DNA of 64,000 bases from Pollutimonas subterranea (GTDB lineage: Bacteria; Pseudomonadota; Gammaproteobacteria; Burkholderiales; Burkholderiaceae_B), in contig NZ_PDNW01000001.1 of NCBI RefSeq assembly GCF_002849655.1, positions 474,097 to 538,096 on the forward strand. Reading direction: 5' to 3'. This document shows, in pieces, positions 9,296-17,436 of this stretch. The notes under the pieces were generated by a model. It saw only the letters and a program-made list of their open reading frames with translations, ran no database searches and had not been told where the DNA came from. A program made the translations under genes and the position numbers. Position 1 is the first letter of the stretch; every line of letters starts with the position of its first letter.

Positions 9296-9334
9296 TACAC
9301 CCTCGTGGTGCTTGAAAATAAACAATAAAAAAGT

Positions 9335-9350
9335 TGGCACGAATTCTGCT
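9335..9350 (+). promoter_or_regulatory. Sigma-54 promoter for ytfE-norB
   Basis: TGGCAC at 9335-9340 and CTGCT at 9346-9350 match the -24/-12 sigma-54 consensus. There are exactly 10 bases between the invariant GG and GC. It lies 44 bp before the ytfE start and downstream of two NorR-type sites, the expected layout for NorR control. Confidence 0.8.
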
Positions 9351-9393
9351 TAATGTCGTGTGGGAATCCATACCATTTTAAGGATGAAGCCAA

Positions 9394-10083
9394 ATGAACA
9401 AAAACTTGCCGGACCAGACGCTGGGCACACTCGCCAGTGCCGTCCCCGGCGCTACCCGCGTATTTCACGAGTTTCAGCTGGACTTCTGTTGCGGTGGCGA
9501 CAAGACGCTGGCTGAAGCAGCGGCACAACAAGGCCTGGACCTGGACCTGATGGTTGCCGCCCTGGCCGCGCTGTCGGTCGATCCAGCGGAAGGCATCGAT
9601 TGGCGCCAAGCGCGGCCTGACGAGCTCGTTGCGCATATCGTAGCGCGATTCCACGAGCGCCATCGCGTACAGCTGCCCGAGCTCATTCGCCTTGCGCGCC
9701 GTGTCGAACACGTGCATGCCGGTAGGCCGGCGTGTCCCATTGGCTTGGCAGAGGCGTTGGAAGGCCTGCAACAAGAACTGGAAAGCCACATGATGAAAGA
9801 AGAGCAAATGCTTTTCCCCATGCTGGCCAACGGCATGAATGGGCCGGCCCAGGCGCCTATCTCGGTGATGCGCTTCGAGCACGACCAGCACGGCAGCGCG
9901 CTGGCCAATATTCAGCGCCTCACCAACAACATTACGACCCCCGTCAATGCCTGCAATACCTGGCGCGCACTGTATGGCGGTCTCAACGCATTCAAGGAAG
10001 ACTTGATGCAGCACATTCATCTTGAAAACAATGTGCTGTTCTTAAATGCCTCAATTGCAGCAGAAGGAGCTCATCATGGGTGA
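9394..10083 (+). CDS. ytfE: Iron-sulfur cluster repair di-iron protein YtfE/RIC
   Basis: A 229-residue protein of the YtfE/ScdA (RIC) family. It has an N-terminal ScdA_N domain with the DFCCGG double-cysteine motif (Cys32-Cys33) and a hemerythrin-like His/Glu di-iron domain (HERHRVQLPEL, ESHMMKEEQMLFP, RFEHDQHG, HIHLENNVLF). Family members repair iron-sulfur clusters damaged by nitric oxide and oxidants in the cytoplasm. It is the first gene after the NorR/sigma-54 promoter, and its last 8 bases overlap the start of norB, so the two are translationally coupled. Confidence 0.9.
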   Translation: MNKNLPDQTLGTLASAVPGATRVFHEFQLDFCCGGDKTLAEAAAQQGLDLDLMVAALAALSVDPAEGIDWRQARPDELVAHIVARFHERHRVQLPELIRLARRVEHVHAGRPACPIGLAEALEGLQQELESHMMKEEQMLFPMLANGMNGPAQAPISVMRFEHDQHGSALANIQRLTNNITTPVNACNTWRALYGGLNAFKEDLMQHIHLENNVLFLNASIAAEGAHHG

Positions 10084-12355
10084 GTACAAGAAGTTATGGT
10101 GGTTATTACTGGCCGTTTTGGCAGTCACGTTCGGAGTTCTCGGGTGGAGCGGTGTTGAAATTTATCGGCAAGTTCCACCCATTCCGGCTCAAGTCGTCAC
10201 CACCTCCGGCCAGGAGCTGATGACCAAAGAGCAGATTCTAGATGGTCAAACCGCCTGGCAAAGCACCGGCGGCATGCAGGTTGGTTCGATCTGGGGCCAT
10301 GGCGCCTATCAGGCGCCCGACTGGAGCGCCGACTGGTTGCACCGCGAATTGCTGGCCTGGCTCGAAGTAGCCGCCCAGGAAACAGCGGGTGTTCCTTTTG
10401 CCGAGCTGAATGAAGACCAGCAGGCGGCATTGAAGAACCAGCTGAAAAATGAATATCGCCGCAACACGCTCAATCCCGACACCGGTGTGGTCACCGTGTC
10501 GGAGCGGCGGGCCAAGGCGATGGCCACTACCGGCGATTACTACATCAGGCTTTATGGCGACGCCCCCGAGCTGCAAAAGACACGGTCCAACTTCGCCATG
10601 AAGGAAAACACGCTGCCCGATGCGGGCCGGCGTGCAGACCTGGTCAAGTTCTACTTCTGGCTGTCCTGGGCCGCGTCGACTGAACGTCCGAATGCGGATG
10701 TCACCTATACCAACAACTGGCCGCACGAGCCTCTGGTGGATAACCATCCTTCGGGCGCCAACATCATGTGGTCGATTGCCAGCGTGGTGTTCTTGCTGGC
10801 GGGTATTGCGTTCCTGGTATGGGGATGGGCATTCCTGCATCGGGATCACCCCGAACCCGAGTCGCCCAAAAAGGATCCGCTTACGCTTGGCGCCTTGACG
10901 CCTTCACAGCGCGCATTGGGTAAATACTTGTTCCTGGTCGTTGCACTGTTCATCGCGCAAGTATTGCTGGGTGGCTTGACCGCACACTATACCGTCGAAG
11001 GGCAGACTTTCTACGGCATCAACATTTCGGAATGGCTGCCGTACTCGCTGACCCGGACATGGCACTTGCAAACCGCCTTGTTCTGGATTGCATCGGGATT
11101 CCTGGCCGCCGGCTTGTTTCTTGCACCGATTGTCAATGGCGGCAAGGATCCCAAGTACCAGAAGCTGGGCGTGGATATCCTGTTCTGGGCACTGGTGGTC
11201 CTGGTCGTTGGGGCCTACGTGGGCAACTTCCTTGCCATCAAGCACATCATGCCTCCGCAGTTCAATTTCTGGCTCGGTCATCAAGGCTACGAATACCTTG
11301 AGCTGGGTCGCCTCTGGCAAATCGTGAAGTTCCTGGGCTTGGCATTCTGGCTGTTGCTGATGCTGCGCGGCATGCTGCCTGCCTTCAAAAAGGGTGGCGA
11401 CAAGAACCTGCTGGCCTTGCTGGTTGCCTCGACCATTGCCATCGGCGTGTTCTATGGTACCGGTCTGTTCTACGGTGAACGCACGCACATCACCATCATG
11501 GAATACTGGCGCTGGTGGGTCGTCCACCTTTGGGTGGAAGGCTTCTTCGAAGTCTTTGCAACCACAGCCTTGGCATTCATCTTCGCGACCATGGGCCTGG
11601 TGTCCAAACGCGGCGCAACGGTAGCCAGCCTGGCCTCCGCGTCCTTGTTCATGCTGGGCGGCGTGCCCGGTACCTTGCACCACATGTATTTCTCGGGCAC
11701 CACCACGCCCATCATGGCTATCGGTGCAAGCTTCAGTGCTCTTGAAGTCGTACCCCTGATCATCCTGGGCTATGAAGCATGGGAAAACTGGCGCCTGAAA
11801 GAACGCGCTCCCTGGATGGAAGCGGTTCGCTGGCCCTTGATGTGCTTTGTTGCCGTCGCCTTCTGGAACATGCTGGGTGCGGGTGTATTTGGCTTCATGG
11901 TCAATCCTCCCATCTCCCTGTACTACATCCAGGGCCTTAACACCACGCCGGTCCACGCTCATGCGGCCCTCTTCGGTGTATACGGCTTCCTGGCCATCGG
12001 CTTCACCTTACTGGTACTGCGCTACATCGTGCCTGGCTTCAAGTTCAACGACTCGCTCATGCGTACCGGCTTTTGGGGCTTGAACCTTGGCCTGGTGCTC
12101 ATGATTGGTACAAGCCTGTTCCCCATTGGGCTTATCCAGGCTTATGCCAGCATCACCGAAGGCATGTGGTACGCCCGCAGTGAAGAATTCATGCAGCAAC
12201 CCATTCTGCAAACGCTGCGCTGGGTTCGTACCTTCGGTGACGTGGTCTTCATCGTGGGTGCATTCGCTGTGTTCTGGCAAGTCGTGATCGGCGTCTTCCA
12301 GCCAAAGAGCTACCTCAAGCATGACGTCTACGGTGTAACAGCCGCCGCCGAGTAA
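10076..12355 (+). CDS. norB: Quinol-dependent nitric oxide reductase (qNOR, NorB/NorZ)
   Basis: A 759-residue single-subunit nitric oxide reductase. The N-terminal 250 residues hold one membrane helix and a soluble domain without a CxxCH haem c motif. About twelve more helices follow, with the haem-copper-oxidase-type histidines (for example in YSLTRTWHLQ, YWRWWVVHLWVEG, LHHMYFSG and VHAHAALFGVYG). It would reduce 2 NO to N2O with electrons from the quinol pool at the inner membrane. The start at 10076 is preferred over an upstream ATG at 10046 because of GAAGGAG at 10063-10069. It overlaps ytfE by 8 bp. Without other denitrification genes here, detoxification is the likely role. Confidence 0.93.
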   Translation: MGEYKKLWWLLLAVLAVTFGVLGWSGVEIYRQVPPIPAQVVTTSGQELMTKEQILDGQTAWQSTGGMQVGSIWGHGAYQAPDWSADWLHRELLAWLEVAAQETAGVPFAELNEDQQAALKNQLKNEYRRNTLNPDTGVVTVSERRAKAMATTGDYYIRLYGDAPELQKTRSNFAMKENTLPDAGRRADLVKFYFWLSWAASTERPNADVTYTNNWPHEPLVDNHPSGANIMWSIASVVFLLAGIAFLVWGWAFLHRDHPEPESPKKDPLTLGALTPSQRALGKYLFLVVALFIAQVLLGGLTAHYTVEGQTFYGINISEWLPYSLTRTWHLQTALFWIASGFLAAGLFLAPIVNGGKDPKYQKLGVDILFWALVVLVVGAYVGNFLAIKHIMPPQFNFWLGHQGYEYLELGRLWQIVKFLGLAFWLLLMLRGMLPAFKKGGDKNLLALLVASTIAIGVFYGTGLFYGERTHITIMEYWRWWVVHLWVEGFFEVFATTALAFIFATMGLVSKRGATVASLASASLFMLGGVPGTLHHMYFSGTTTPIMAIGASFSALEVVPLIILGYEAWENWRLKERAPWMEAVRWPLMCFVAVAFWNMLGAGVFGFMVNPPISLYYIQGLNTTPVHAHAALFGVYGFLAIGFTLLVLRYIVPGFKFNDSLMRTGFWGLNLGLVLMIGTSLFPIGLIQAYASITEGMWYARSEEFMQQPILQTLRWVRTFGDVVFIVGAFAVFWQVVIGVFQPKSYLKHDVYGVTAAAE

Positions 12356-12427
12356 ACAGACATTCGCCTTGCAGCGTATGCCTGGCAATGCAGTATCCCG
12401 CCCTGAACAGGGTGGTGCTTGAAGGAC

Positions 12428-12456
12428 AGAAGGGGCTGCCATGTGCAGCCCCTTCT
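12428..12456 (+). terminator. Terminator downstream of norB
   Basis: A 12-bp GC-rich stem (AGAAGGGGCTGC at 12428-12439 with its complement at 12445-12456) and a five-base loop are followed by a pyrimidine-rich tail. It also argues against starting the next gene at the ATG at 12441, which lies inside the hairpin. Confidence 0.7.
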
Positions 12457-12500
12457 CTCGTTCTATTCTGAATGAGACGCTGACGGAAGTTTGTTACATC

Positions 12501-12528
12501 GCATTACATTATAATAATGCGCTACATT
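12501..12528. promoter_or_regulatory. Putative promoter and operator before the SulP gene
   Basis: A perfect TATAAT at 12510-12515 sits inside a GCATTA-N8-TAATGC palindrome (12501-12520). GCGCTACATT follows directly (12519-12528). The same 10-mer occurs in the promoter region of the DUF5993-dsbB unit at 14946. An operator overlapping the -10 box would suit a repressor; which one is unknown. Confidence 0.5.
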
Positions 12529-12551
12529 GCACTGGCTACTCTGGAGTCTCG

Positions 12552-14210
12552 ATGTTTGCTCTTATTGATGCGTACCGCGCCGGGCTGTTGCAACGACCAC
12601 ACTGGTTCCGCAATATTGTCGCCGGCCTGATCGTTGGCGTCGTGGCCCTGCCCCTGGCCATGGCTTTCGCAATCGCTTCGGGGGTGAAGCCCGAGCAGGG
12701 CATTTATACCGCCATCATCGCGGGCATTATCGTTTCGCTGTTTGGTGGCAGCCGGGTGCAGATCGCAGGGCCAACAGGCGCATTCATCGTAATTCTTGCA
12801 GCCGTTGTCGCGCAGCACGGCGTCGACGGCTTGCAGATTGCCACCGCAATGGCCGGCATCATCTTGCTGCTCTTTGGCATTGCCCGCATGGGCGCTGTCA
12901 TCAAGTTCATTCCGGCCCCCGTCATCGTCGGTTTTACGGCCGGCATTGGCGTGGTCATATGGGTCGGCCAATGGAAAGACTTCTTCGGCTTGCCGCCCGT
13001 TGCCGGCGAGCATTTCCACCAGAAATTGTGGCAGTTGCTGCAGGCCTTGCCCCAGTTCGACTGGGCAACAACCATCCTGGCGCTCATCGCCCTGGCCCTG
13101 CTCATTGTCACGCCGCGCATACACGTGCTGGCACGAGTGCCGGGCCCGCTGCTGGCTTTGGTGATCGTCACGATCATCCAGGCCATATTCAATTTCGAAA
13201 GCGTGGCGACCATAGGCAGCACTTACGGCGAGATACCGCGTGGCTTGCCCTCATGGCAGTTTCCTGACATTACGCTATCGCGCCTGGTCGAGCTTATCGG
13301 TCCTGCTTTTGCCATTGCAATGCTGGGTGCAATCGAGTCGCTGCTTTCGGCGGTGGTGGCCGACGGCATGGCAGGCACACGGCACAATTCCAACCAGGAA
13401 CTCATCGGCCAGGGACTGGCCAACATCGTGGCGCCCTTATTCGGCGGTATTGCGGCGACCGGCGCCATCGCGCGCACAGCCACCAATATCCGCAACGGGG
13501 GTACCAGCCCCATTGCCGGCGTCGTGCACGCGTTGACACTGGTTGTAGTCCTGCTCTTTCTGGCGCCGCTGGCCGCCAATATTCCCTTGGCCTGCCTTGC
13601 CGCCATCCTTTTTATCGTCGCCTGGAACATGAGCGAACTGCGTCACGTGATCAAGATGATCAAAGGCGCGCCGAGGGCGGACGTCGTCATACTGCTGGTT
13701 ACCTTCGTACTGACAGTTTTTGCCGATCTGGTTGTCGCGGTGAACATCGGCGTGGTGCTGGCCATGCTGCACTTCATGCGCCGCATGGCCGAAAGCGTGG
13801 TGGTACGCCGCCAGAATGGTCCCGCGCTGGATAAAGAACTGGCGCAAGAAGGTGTGCACCACTTGCCGGCGGGCGTGTTGGTGTATGCCGTGGAAGGGCC
13901 GTTCTTCTTCGCGGCCGTCGAGGCGTTCGAGCGCGCGCTGGCCGATACCAATACCGACCCCGAGGTTCTCGTGATTCGCCTGCGGAATGTACCGTTTATC
14001 GATGCAACCGGTTTGCAAACGCTGGAAGAAGTGGTGCTTGACCTGCAGGCACGCGGGGTGCGCGTGATGATCGTGGAGGCGAACTCACGAGTCTACGAGA
14101 AGCTTGGCAAAATGGGCCTTATTGCCACGCTTGGTCCTGGAAACGTGGCCGCCACGCTTATCGAGGCCATTGTCCAGTTGACGGGACCTATTGCAGCCAG
14201 AGATAGCTGA
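12552..14210 (+). CDS. SulP family inorganic anion/carboxylate transporter with STAS domain
   Basis: A 552-residue SulP protein. It has about 12-14 membrane segments with the family motifs VVALPLAMAFAIASG, QIAGPTGAFIVIL and GATGAIARTATNIRNG-like elements. A cytoplasmic STAS domain (about 445-545) includes RLRNVPFIDATGLQTLE. SulP members move sulfate, bicarbonate or dicarboxylates; the substrate is not readable here. The start at 12552 is chosen because an upstream in-frame ATG lies in the norB terminator and the putative promoter lies between them. Its last 23 bases overlap the 3' end of the convergent dsbB gene, so antisense interference between the two is possible. Confidence 0.88.
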   Translation: MFALIDAYRAGLLQRPHWFRNIVAGLIVGVVALPLAMAFAIASGVKPEQGIYTAIIAGIIVSLFGGSRVQIAGPTGAFIVILAAVVAQHGVDGLQIATAMAGIILLLFGIARMGAVIKFIPAPVIVGFTAGIGVVIWVGQWKDFFGLPPVAGEHFHQKLWQLLQALPQFDWATTILALIALALLIVTPRIHVLARVPGPLLALVIVTIIQAIFNFESVATIGSTYGEIPRGLPSWQFPDITLSRLVELIGPAFAIAMLGAIESLLSAVVADGMAGTRHNSNQELIGQGLANIVAPLFGGIAATGAIARTATNIRNGGTSPIAGVVHALTLVVVLLFLAPLAANIPLACLAAILFIVAWNMSELRHVIKMIKGAPRADVVILLVTFVLTVFADLVVAVNIGVVLAMLHFMRRMAESVVVRRQNGPALDKELAQEGVHHLPAGVLVYAVEGPFFFAAVEAFERALADTNTDPEVLVIRLRNVPFIDATGLQTLEEVVLDLQARGVRVMIVEANSRVYEKLGKMGLIATLGPGNVAATLIEAIVQLTGPIAARDS

Positions 14211-14754
14211 CCGGATCGTCGGGACAAGCACCAAACCCGCATTCCAGCAAGGTCGACACCATATTGCCGGCTACCAGAATAACAAATACCCACATGATGC
14301 TGCGGGCGATACGGCTGACTTGCTGGGCATTGGGCTGGTCGGAACAGCGGCGGTCTACGATCAACATGATCGCGGTCCACCCCAGGAAGGCAATAAAAAA
14401 GATCAGGGCCCAGGTGTAAAAATGCAGGCCCATGAAGGGGGGGCCGTAGCCCGGGTCACCGGCACCGATATGCAGGAGTACCTGTCGTCCGGCCGCAAAT
14501 GCGCCTCCCAGGGCCGACAGGATGATCATGCCGTAATGCATGGCGGAAGGGCCGAACCGCAGGTTCAGCAGCAGCCCAATTCCAATCATGACGAAAGCGA
14601 CGCGCTGCAAGAGACACAGCGGACAGGGCAGGTCGTTGAAGGCAAATTGCCAGATGAAAGCAAACAGCAATATCCCGCAGATGCCGGCCAGCGCCAGCAG
14701 GTTAAGCGCACGCGACAGCGGATAGGTAGTGTTCGTGTAGTAGGAGTTCGCCAT
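14188..14754 (-). CDS. Disulfide bond formation protein B (DsbB-like)
   Basis: A 188-residue membrane protein with four hydrophobic helices. It has the quinone-linked CPLC motif (about residues 44-47) followed by LLQRVAFVMIG, the hallmark of DsbB. A second cysteine pair occurs near the C-terminus (CGFGAC) rather than in a long central periplasmic loop, so it resembles the shorter DsbB-like branch (DsbI or SulP-associated types). It would reoxidise a periplasmic thiol oxidase and pass electrons to quinones. The gene starts 3 bp after the stop of a small membrane protein and overlaps the convergent SulP gene by 23 bp. Confidence 0.85.
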   Translation of the reverse strand: MANSYYTNTTYPLSRALNLLALAGICGILLFAFIWQFAFNDLPCPLCLLQRVAFVMIGIGLLLNLRFGPSAMHYGMIILSALGGAFAAGRQVLLHIGAGDPGYGPPFMGLHFYTWALIFFIAFLGWTAIMLIVDRRCSDQPNAQQVSRIARSIMWVFVILVAGNMVSTLLECGFGACPDDPVSYLWLQ

Positions 14755-14757
14755 GGC

Positions 14758-14916
14758 TTAGAGTGAAAGTCCCATAGGATCGGTCATGTGGAATTTGCAC
14801 CACGCGGCAAAGATCACCAGGGTAAGCAGCCACAGTGAAATACAGGCGGGGCGATGGCCTTTCAGGCCAAACCAGGCGGCGAGCATGCCGGTCAGAAAAG
14901 GCAGCATCATAATCAT
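14758..14916 (-). CDS. Small membrane protein, DUF5993-like, next to dsbB
   Basis: A 52-residue protein with two predicted membrane helices and a conserved-looking tail HMTDPMGLSL. It resembles the DUF5993 family of tiny membrane proteins found beside DsbB-like genes. The start at 14916 is preferred because the putative promoter and operator at 14946-14967 lie just upstream; a longer reading from 14976 would run through it. Two cysteines (residues 25 and 40) could matter for redox partnership, but no function is known. It stops 3 bp before dsbB, so the two form one transcription unit. Confidence 0.65.
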   Translation of the reverse strand: MIMMLPFLTGMLAAWFGLKGHRPACISLWLLTLVIFAAWCKFHMTDPMGLSL

Positions 14917-14945
14917 GGGCGCACATACTCTCGACGTAAATAATA

Positions 14946-14967
14946 GCGCTACATTATGTAACGTAAC
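14946..14967 (-). promoter_or_regulatory. Putative promoter and operator before DUF5993-dsbB
   Basis: Read on the minus strand, a TACATAATGTA palindrome lies directly upstream of a TATTAT -10-like box. On the plus strand the block begins GCGCTACATT (14946-14955), shared exactly with the promoter region of the convergent SulP gene. Confidence 0.45.
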
Positions 14968-14992
14968 CTGCGCCAATGCCAGCGTTTAATCA

Positions 14993-15715
14993 TTAAAGAG
15001 ACTGGATCTGACGTTCCAGCGCTGCACTCACCGCCGCTACGAAGTGACGGTCGTCCGTCGCGGGCACAGTGGCCAACGTATGCAGCGAGGCAATCTTGTC
15101 GCTGGAATATCGTTTCTCGCTGCCGATGGCTTGCTCAAAACGATTGGCGCATTGGGTCAGCGCTGCGACGTCGACCTCTGCCAGTATCAACCCGTGTACG
15201 AGCACGATCTGAATGGTGTCCGTGCCCGAGGCGACGGCTTGACGGCGCCATAGCTGGGCCGTGCCGGCAACTTTCCTGGCACTCGGCCCGCAGCCGACCG
15301 CGAGGTTATAACGGCCATCGCAAAACGAACCTTCCACGGCCTGGGGATGGCTATCTATGCCGACCTCCCGCAAGGCGGCTGCGATCACACGGCAAATTAG
15401 CAGATAGGCGTCGTCCGAATGGTCCAGTGGCTTGCCGTCGACCGCGTAGGCCAGGCTGAGGTTTATGATGCCTGGTCCTTGCGGGACAATGCCGCCGCCG
15501 GATTGCCGGACGGTTACCGGCCAGCCCAGTCCGGCGAACGACGTGCAGCTTGCCGCAAAAGAAGCATGGCGCTGATAGGTACGAGGCACAACCAGGCCCT
15601 GGCCGGACTCCCATAGGCACGCGGTAGGTCCGTGTTGAGCGGCCAAGCCGACCAGGCATTCGTCGAAGCGGGCATCCTGGCATAAGCCCGTTGAAGGCAG
15701 CAACTGGAATCGCAT
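14993..15715 (-). CDS. Lipoate-protein ligase A-like family protein
   Basis: A 240-residue protein of the biotin/lipoyl ligase (LplA/LipB) fold. RQSGGGIVPQGPG corresponds to the lipoate-binding RRxSGGGxVxH region. RKVAGTAQLWRR carries the conserved catalytic Lys. The spacing fits the lipoate-protein ligase family, which attaches lipoyl groups to 2-oxoacid dehydrogenase and glycine cleavage H proteins. In the first motif the usual His is replaced by Gln, and the protein is shorter than E. coli LplA (about 337 residues). It may therefore be a partial-function ligase or an octanoyl transferase relative. It is transcribed alone. Confidence 0.75.
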   Translation of the reverse strand: MRFQLLPSTGLCQDARFDECLVGLAAQHGPTACLWESGQGLVVPRTYQRHASFAASCTSFAGLGWPVTVRQSGGGIVPQGPGIINLSLAYAVDGKPLDHSDDAYLLICRVIAAALREVGIDSHPQAVEGSFCDGRYNLAVGCGPSARKVAGTAQLWRRQAVASGTDTIQIVLVHGLILAEVDVAALTQCANRFEQAIGSEKRYSSDKIASLHTLATVPATDDRHFVAAVSAALERQIQSL

Positions 15716-15740
15716 GGGCTTTCGGGTAACTAGCCCAAGG

Positions 15741-16208
15741 TCAAGTACGGACCATGGCGAATTCTTCGTCGCTCATGAACATATAGCGCACCGCGTCGAT
15801 AAGGCCCAGAATGATGACCAGCGGCGCGAAGAAATAGAAGATGGCCAGGTAGAAAATGCCCCAGCCGATCTGCCCGAGAAAAAAGCGGTGCGCACCTAGC
15901 CAGCCCAGAAAAATCGCCAACACAATCGCGATCTTGCGGTGATTGGTGGGCTTCTCCAGTTCGGAGCCTTTGCTCTTGATGATCCACAGGCTGATGGGGA
16001 CGGTAAGAAGCAGGGCGATGATGACCTTGGTGGCGTGAAGGGTAACGTAGTTTTTGGCCGCGTAGTACACGTCGGAAAAGTTATGAAATACCAGCCCGGT
16101 CAGATGCGATATCCAGGCAAAGGCTTCATATGCTATCGCTTCGCCAAAGGTCAGCGCCACCAGAATAATGATAAAGACGGCGATGGCCAGAATGATTTTT
16201 TGCAGCAT
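15741..16208 (-). CDS. TM2 domain-containing membrane protein
   Basis: A 155-residue protein with one N-terminal helix, a second near 60-78, and a C-terminal TM2 module (about 90-145). The module carries the typical GWLGAHRFFLGQIGWGIFYL and a following LGLIDAVRYM. TM2 modules are two helices joined by a DRF-like turn and occur in many bacterial proteins of unknown role. The acidic tail DEEF after the last helix is probably cytoplasmic. No partner gene is obvious. Confidence 0.8.
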   Translation of the reverse strand: MLQKIILAIAVFIIILVALTFGEAIAYEAFAWISHLTGLVFHNFSDVYYAAKNYVTLHATKVIIALLLTVPISLWIIKSKGSELEKPTNHRKIAIVLAIFLGWLGAHRFFLGQIGWGIFYLAIFYFFAPLVIILGLIDAVRYMFMSDEEFAMVRT

Positions 16209-16238
16209 GGTTCAGTGTGCCTCCGCACAGGACAAGCG

Positions 16239-17393
16239 TTAGTGTAGGGCCAGTCGCCACAACGACGTGGTTTCGGCGCTGCGCGCCGCGTGCAGCGGGT
16301 CGGCGTCGTCCGTAGCCTTGGGATGCGTGGGACGCGCATCCAGGCGGTCGATCACCCGCAATCCGGCATCGGTAAACGCTTCAAGCAGGAACTCGCGACT
16401 GCGCAGCCCCAGGTGCTCGGCCAAGTCAGACATGATCAGCCATCCTTCACCATCGGGGGTCAAGTGGCTGGCCAGTCCGTTCAGGAACCCCAGCAACATA
16501 GTGTTGTCCGGATCGTAAATGGCGCGTTCGATCGCGACGGTAGGCTTGGCCGGCAGCCATGGCGGATTGCAGACGATCAGCCCGCTGCGGCCTGCCGGGA
16601 ACAGGTCGGCGTGCTGCAGGGTAATAACGCCTCCGAGGTCCAGCATTGCGATGTTTTCCTCTGCACAGGCCAGCGCTCGCGGGTCCTGGTCGGTTGCAAT
16701 GACCTTGCGTACGCCGCGGTGGGCCAGTACGGCGGCCAGCACACCGCTGCCGGTTCCGATATCGAAAGCCAGCTCTTGCGTGGGCAGCGGAGCACGCGCG
16801 ATCAAGTCTATGTATTCACCGCGATTGGGCGAGAACACGCCGTAGTCCACATGTATGCGGCGGCCGAGGGCAGAAATGGACACGCCTTTCTTCTTCCATT
16901 CGTATGCGCCGATAATTCCTTGCAAGGCTCTGAGCGGCAGCAGAAACGGCTCGGGCGTTTCACCCAGGGCTGCCCGGCAGGCGTCGCGAACATCGGGTGC
17001 GCGGCGCAAGGCTATACCCGCATCAGGCCCCAATTCGATCAACAGCTTGTTCAGCAGTTGGCTGCGCTGGGACTGTTGCAGGCGGTGCCGGTTGAAGGTG
17101 TCAATCGGCGACAGGGCGGCCTCGTCGGCGGGTACCGGCTTCTTTCTTTTATCGACGCGGCGCGTCAGCGCCTGCAGCAGCTGCCTTGCGTTCTGGAAGT
17201 CGCCGCGCCACAGCAAGGCGGTGCCCTGGCTGATCAGGCGATAGGCCGCATCGGCGCTCAGCGTGTCGTCGGCCGTAATGATCCGCTTGGGCGGCGCGCT
17301 GCTGTTTTGTGCATACCATCGTGCCGAACGGGCTTGTTCATTTTCCGTCCATCTTACGTGGACGGGTTCGGCGTTGGAGCTTGTTTCGAGCAT
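16239..17393 (-). CDS. Class I SAM-dependent methyltransferase (PrmC/HemK-like)
   Basis: A 384-residue protein. The C-terminal half is a Rossmann methyltransferase with the SAM-binding motif FDIGTGSGVLAAVL and the substrate motif NPPW (VCNPPWLPAKP). NPPY/W motifs mark enzymes that methylate planar nitrogen, such as glutamine side chains (PrmC) or guanine and adenine in RNA (RlmG, TrmN6). The N-terminal 150 residues are basic and not recognised. The length and NPPW suggest an rRNA or protein N-methyltransferase, but the exact target cannot be chosen. It stands alone, 43 bp downstream of glpK. Confidence 0.75.
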   Translation of the reverse strand: MLETSSNAEPVHVRWTENEQARSARWYAQNSSAPPKRIITADDTLSADAAYRLISQGTALLWRGDFQNARQLLQALTRRVDKRKKPVPADEAALSPIDTFNRHRLQQSQRSQLLNKLLIELGPDAGIALRRAPDVRDACRAALGETPEPFLLPLRALQGIIGAYEWKKKGVSISALGRRIHVDYGVFSPNRGEYIDLIARAPLPTQELAFDIGTGSGVLAAVLAHRGVRKVIATDQDPRALACAEENIAMLDLGGVITLQHADLFPAGRSGLIVCNPPWLPAKPTVAIERAIYDPDNTMLLGFLNGLASHLTPDGEGWLIMSDLAEHLGLRSREFLLEAFTDAGLRVIDRLDARPTHPKATDDADPLHAARSAETTSLWRLALH

Positions 17394-17436
17394 GATTGGG
17401 CCATTGATGGAATACCGTTATTGTAGGCCACCGGCA

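Noticed and set aside
10904..11962. 352-codon open frame on the minus strand
   Set aside because: It lies wholly inside norB, has Gln/His/Asp-rich composition typical of an antisense shadow, and shows no family motif.
12441..12551. Upstream extension of the SulP gene from an ATG at 12441
   Set aside because: The ATG lies in the norB terminator hairpin, and the probable promoter lies between it and the ATG at 12552.
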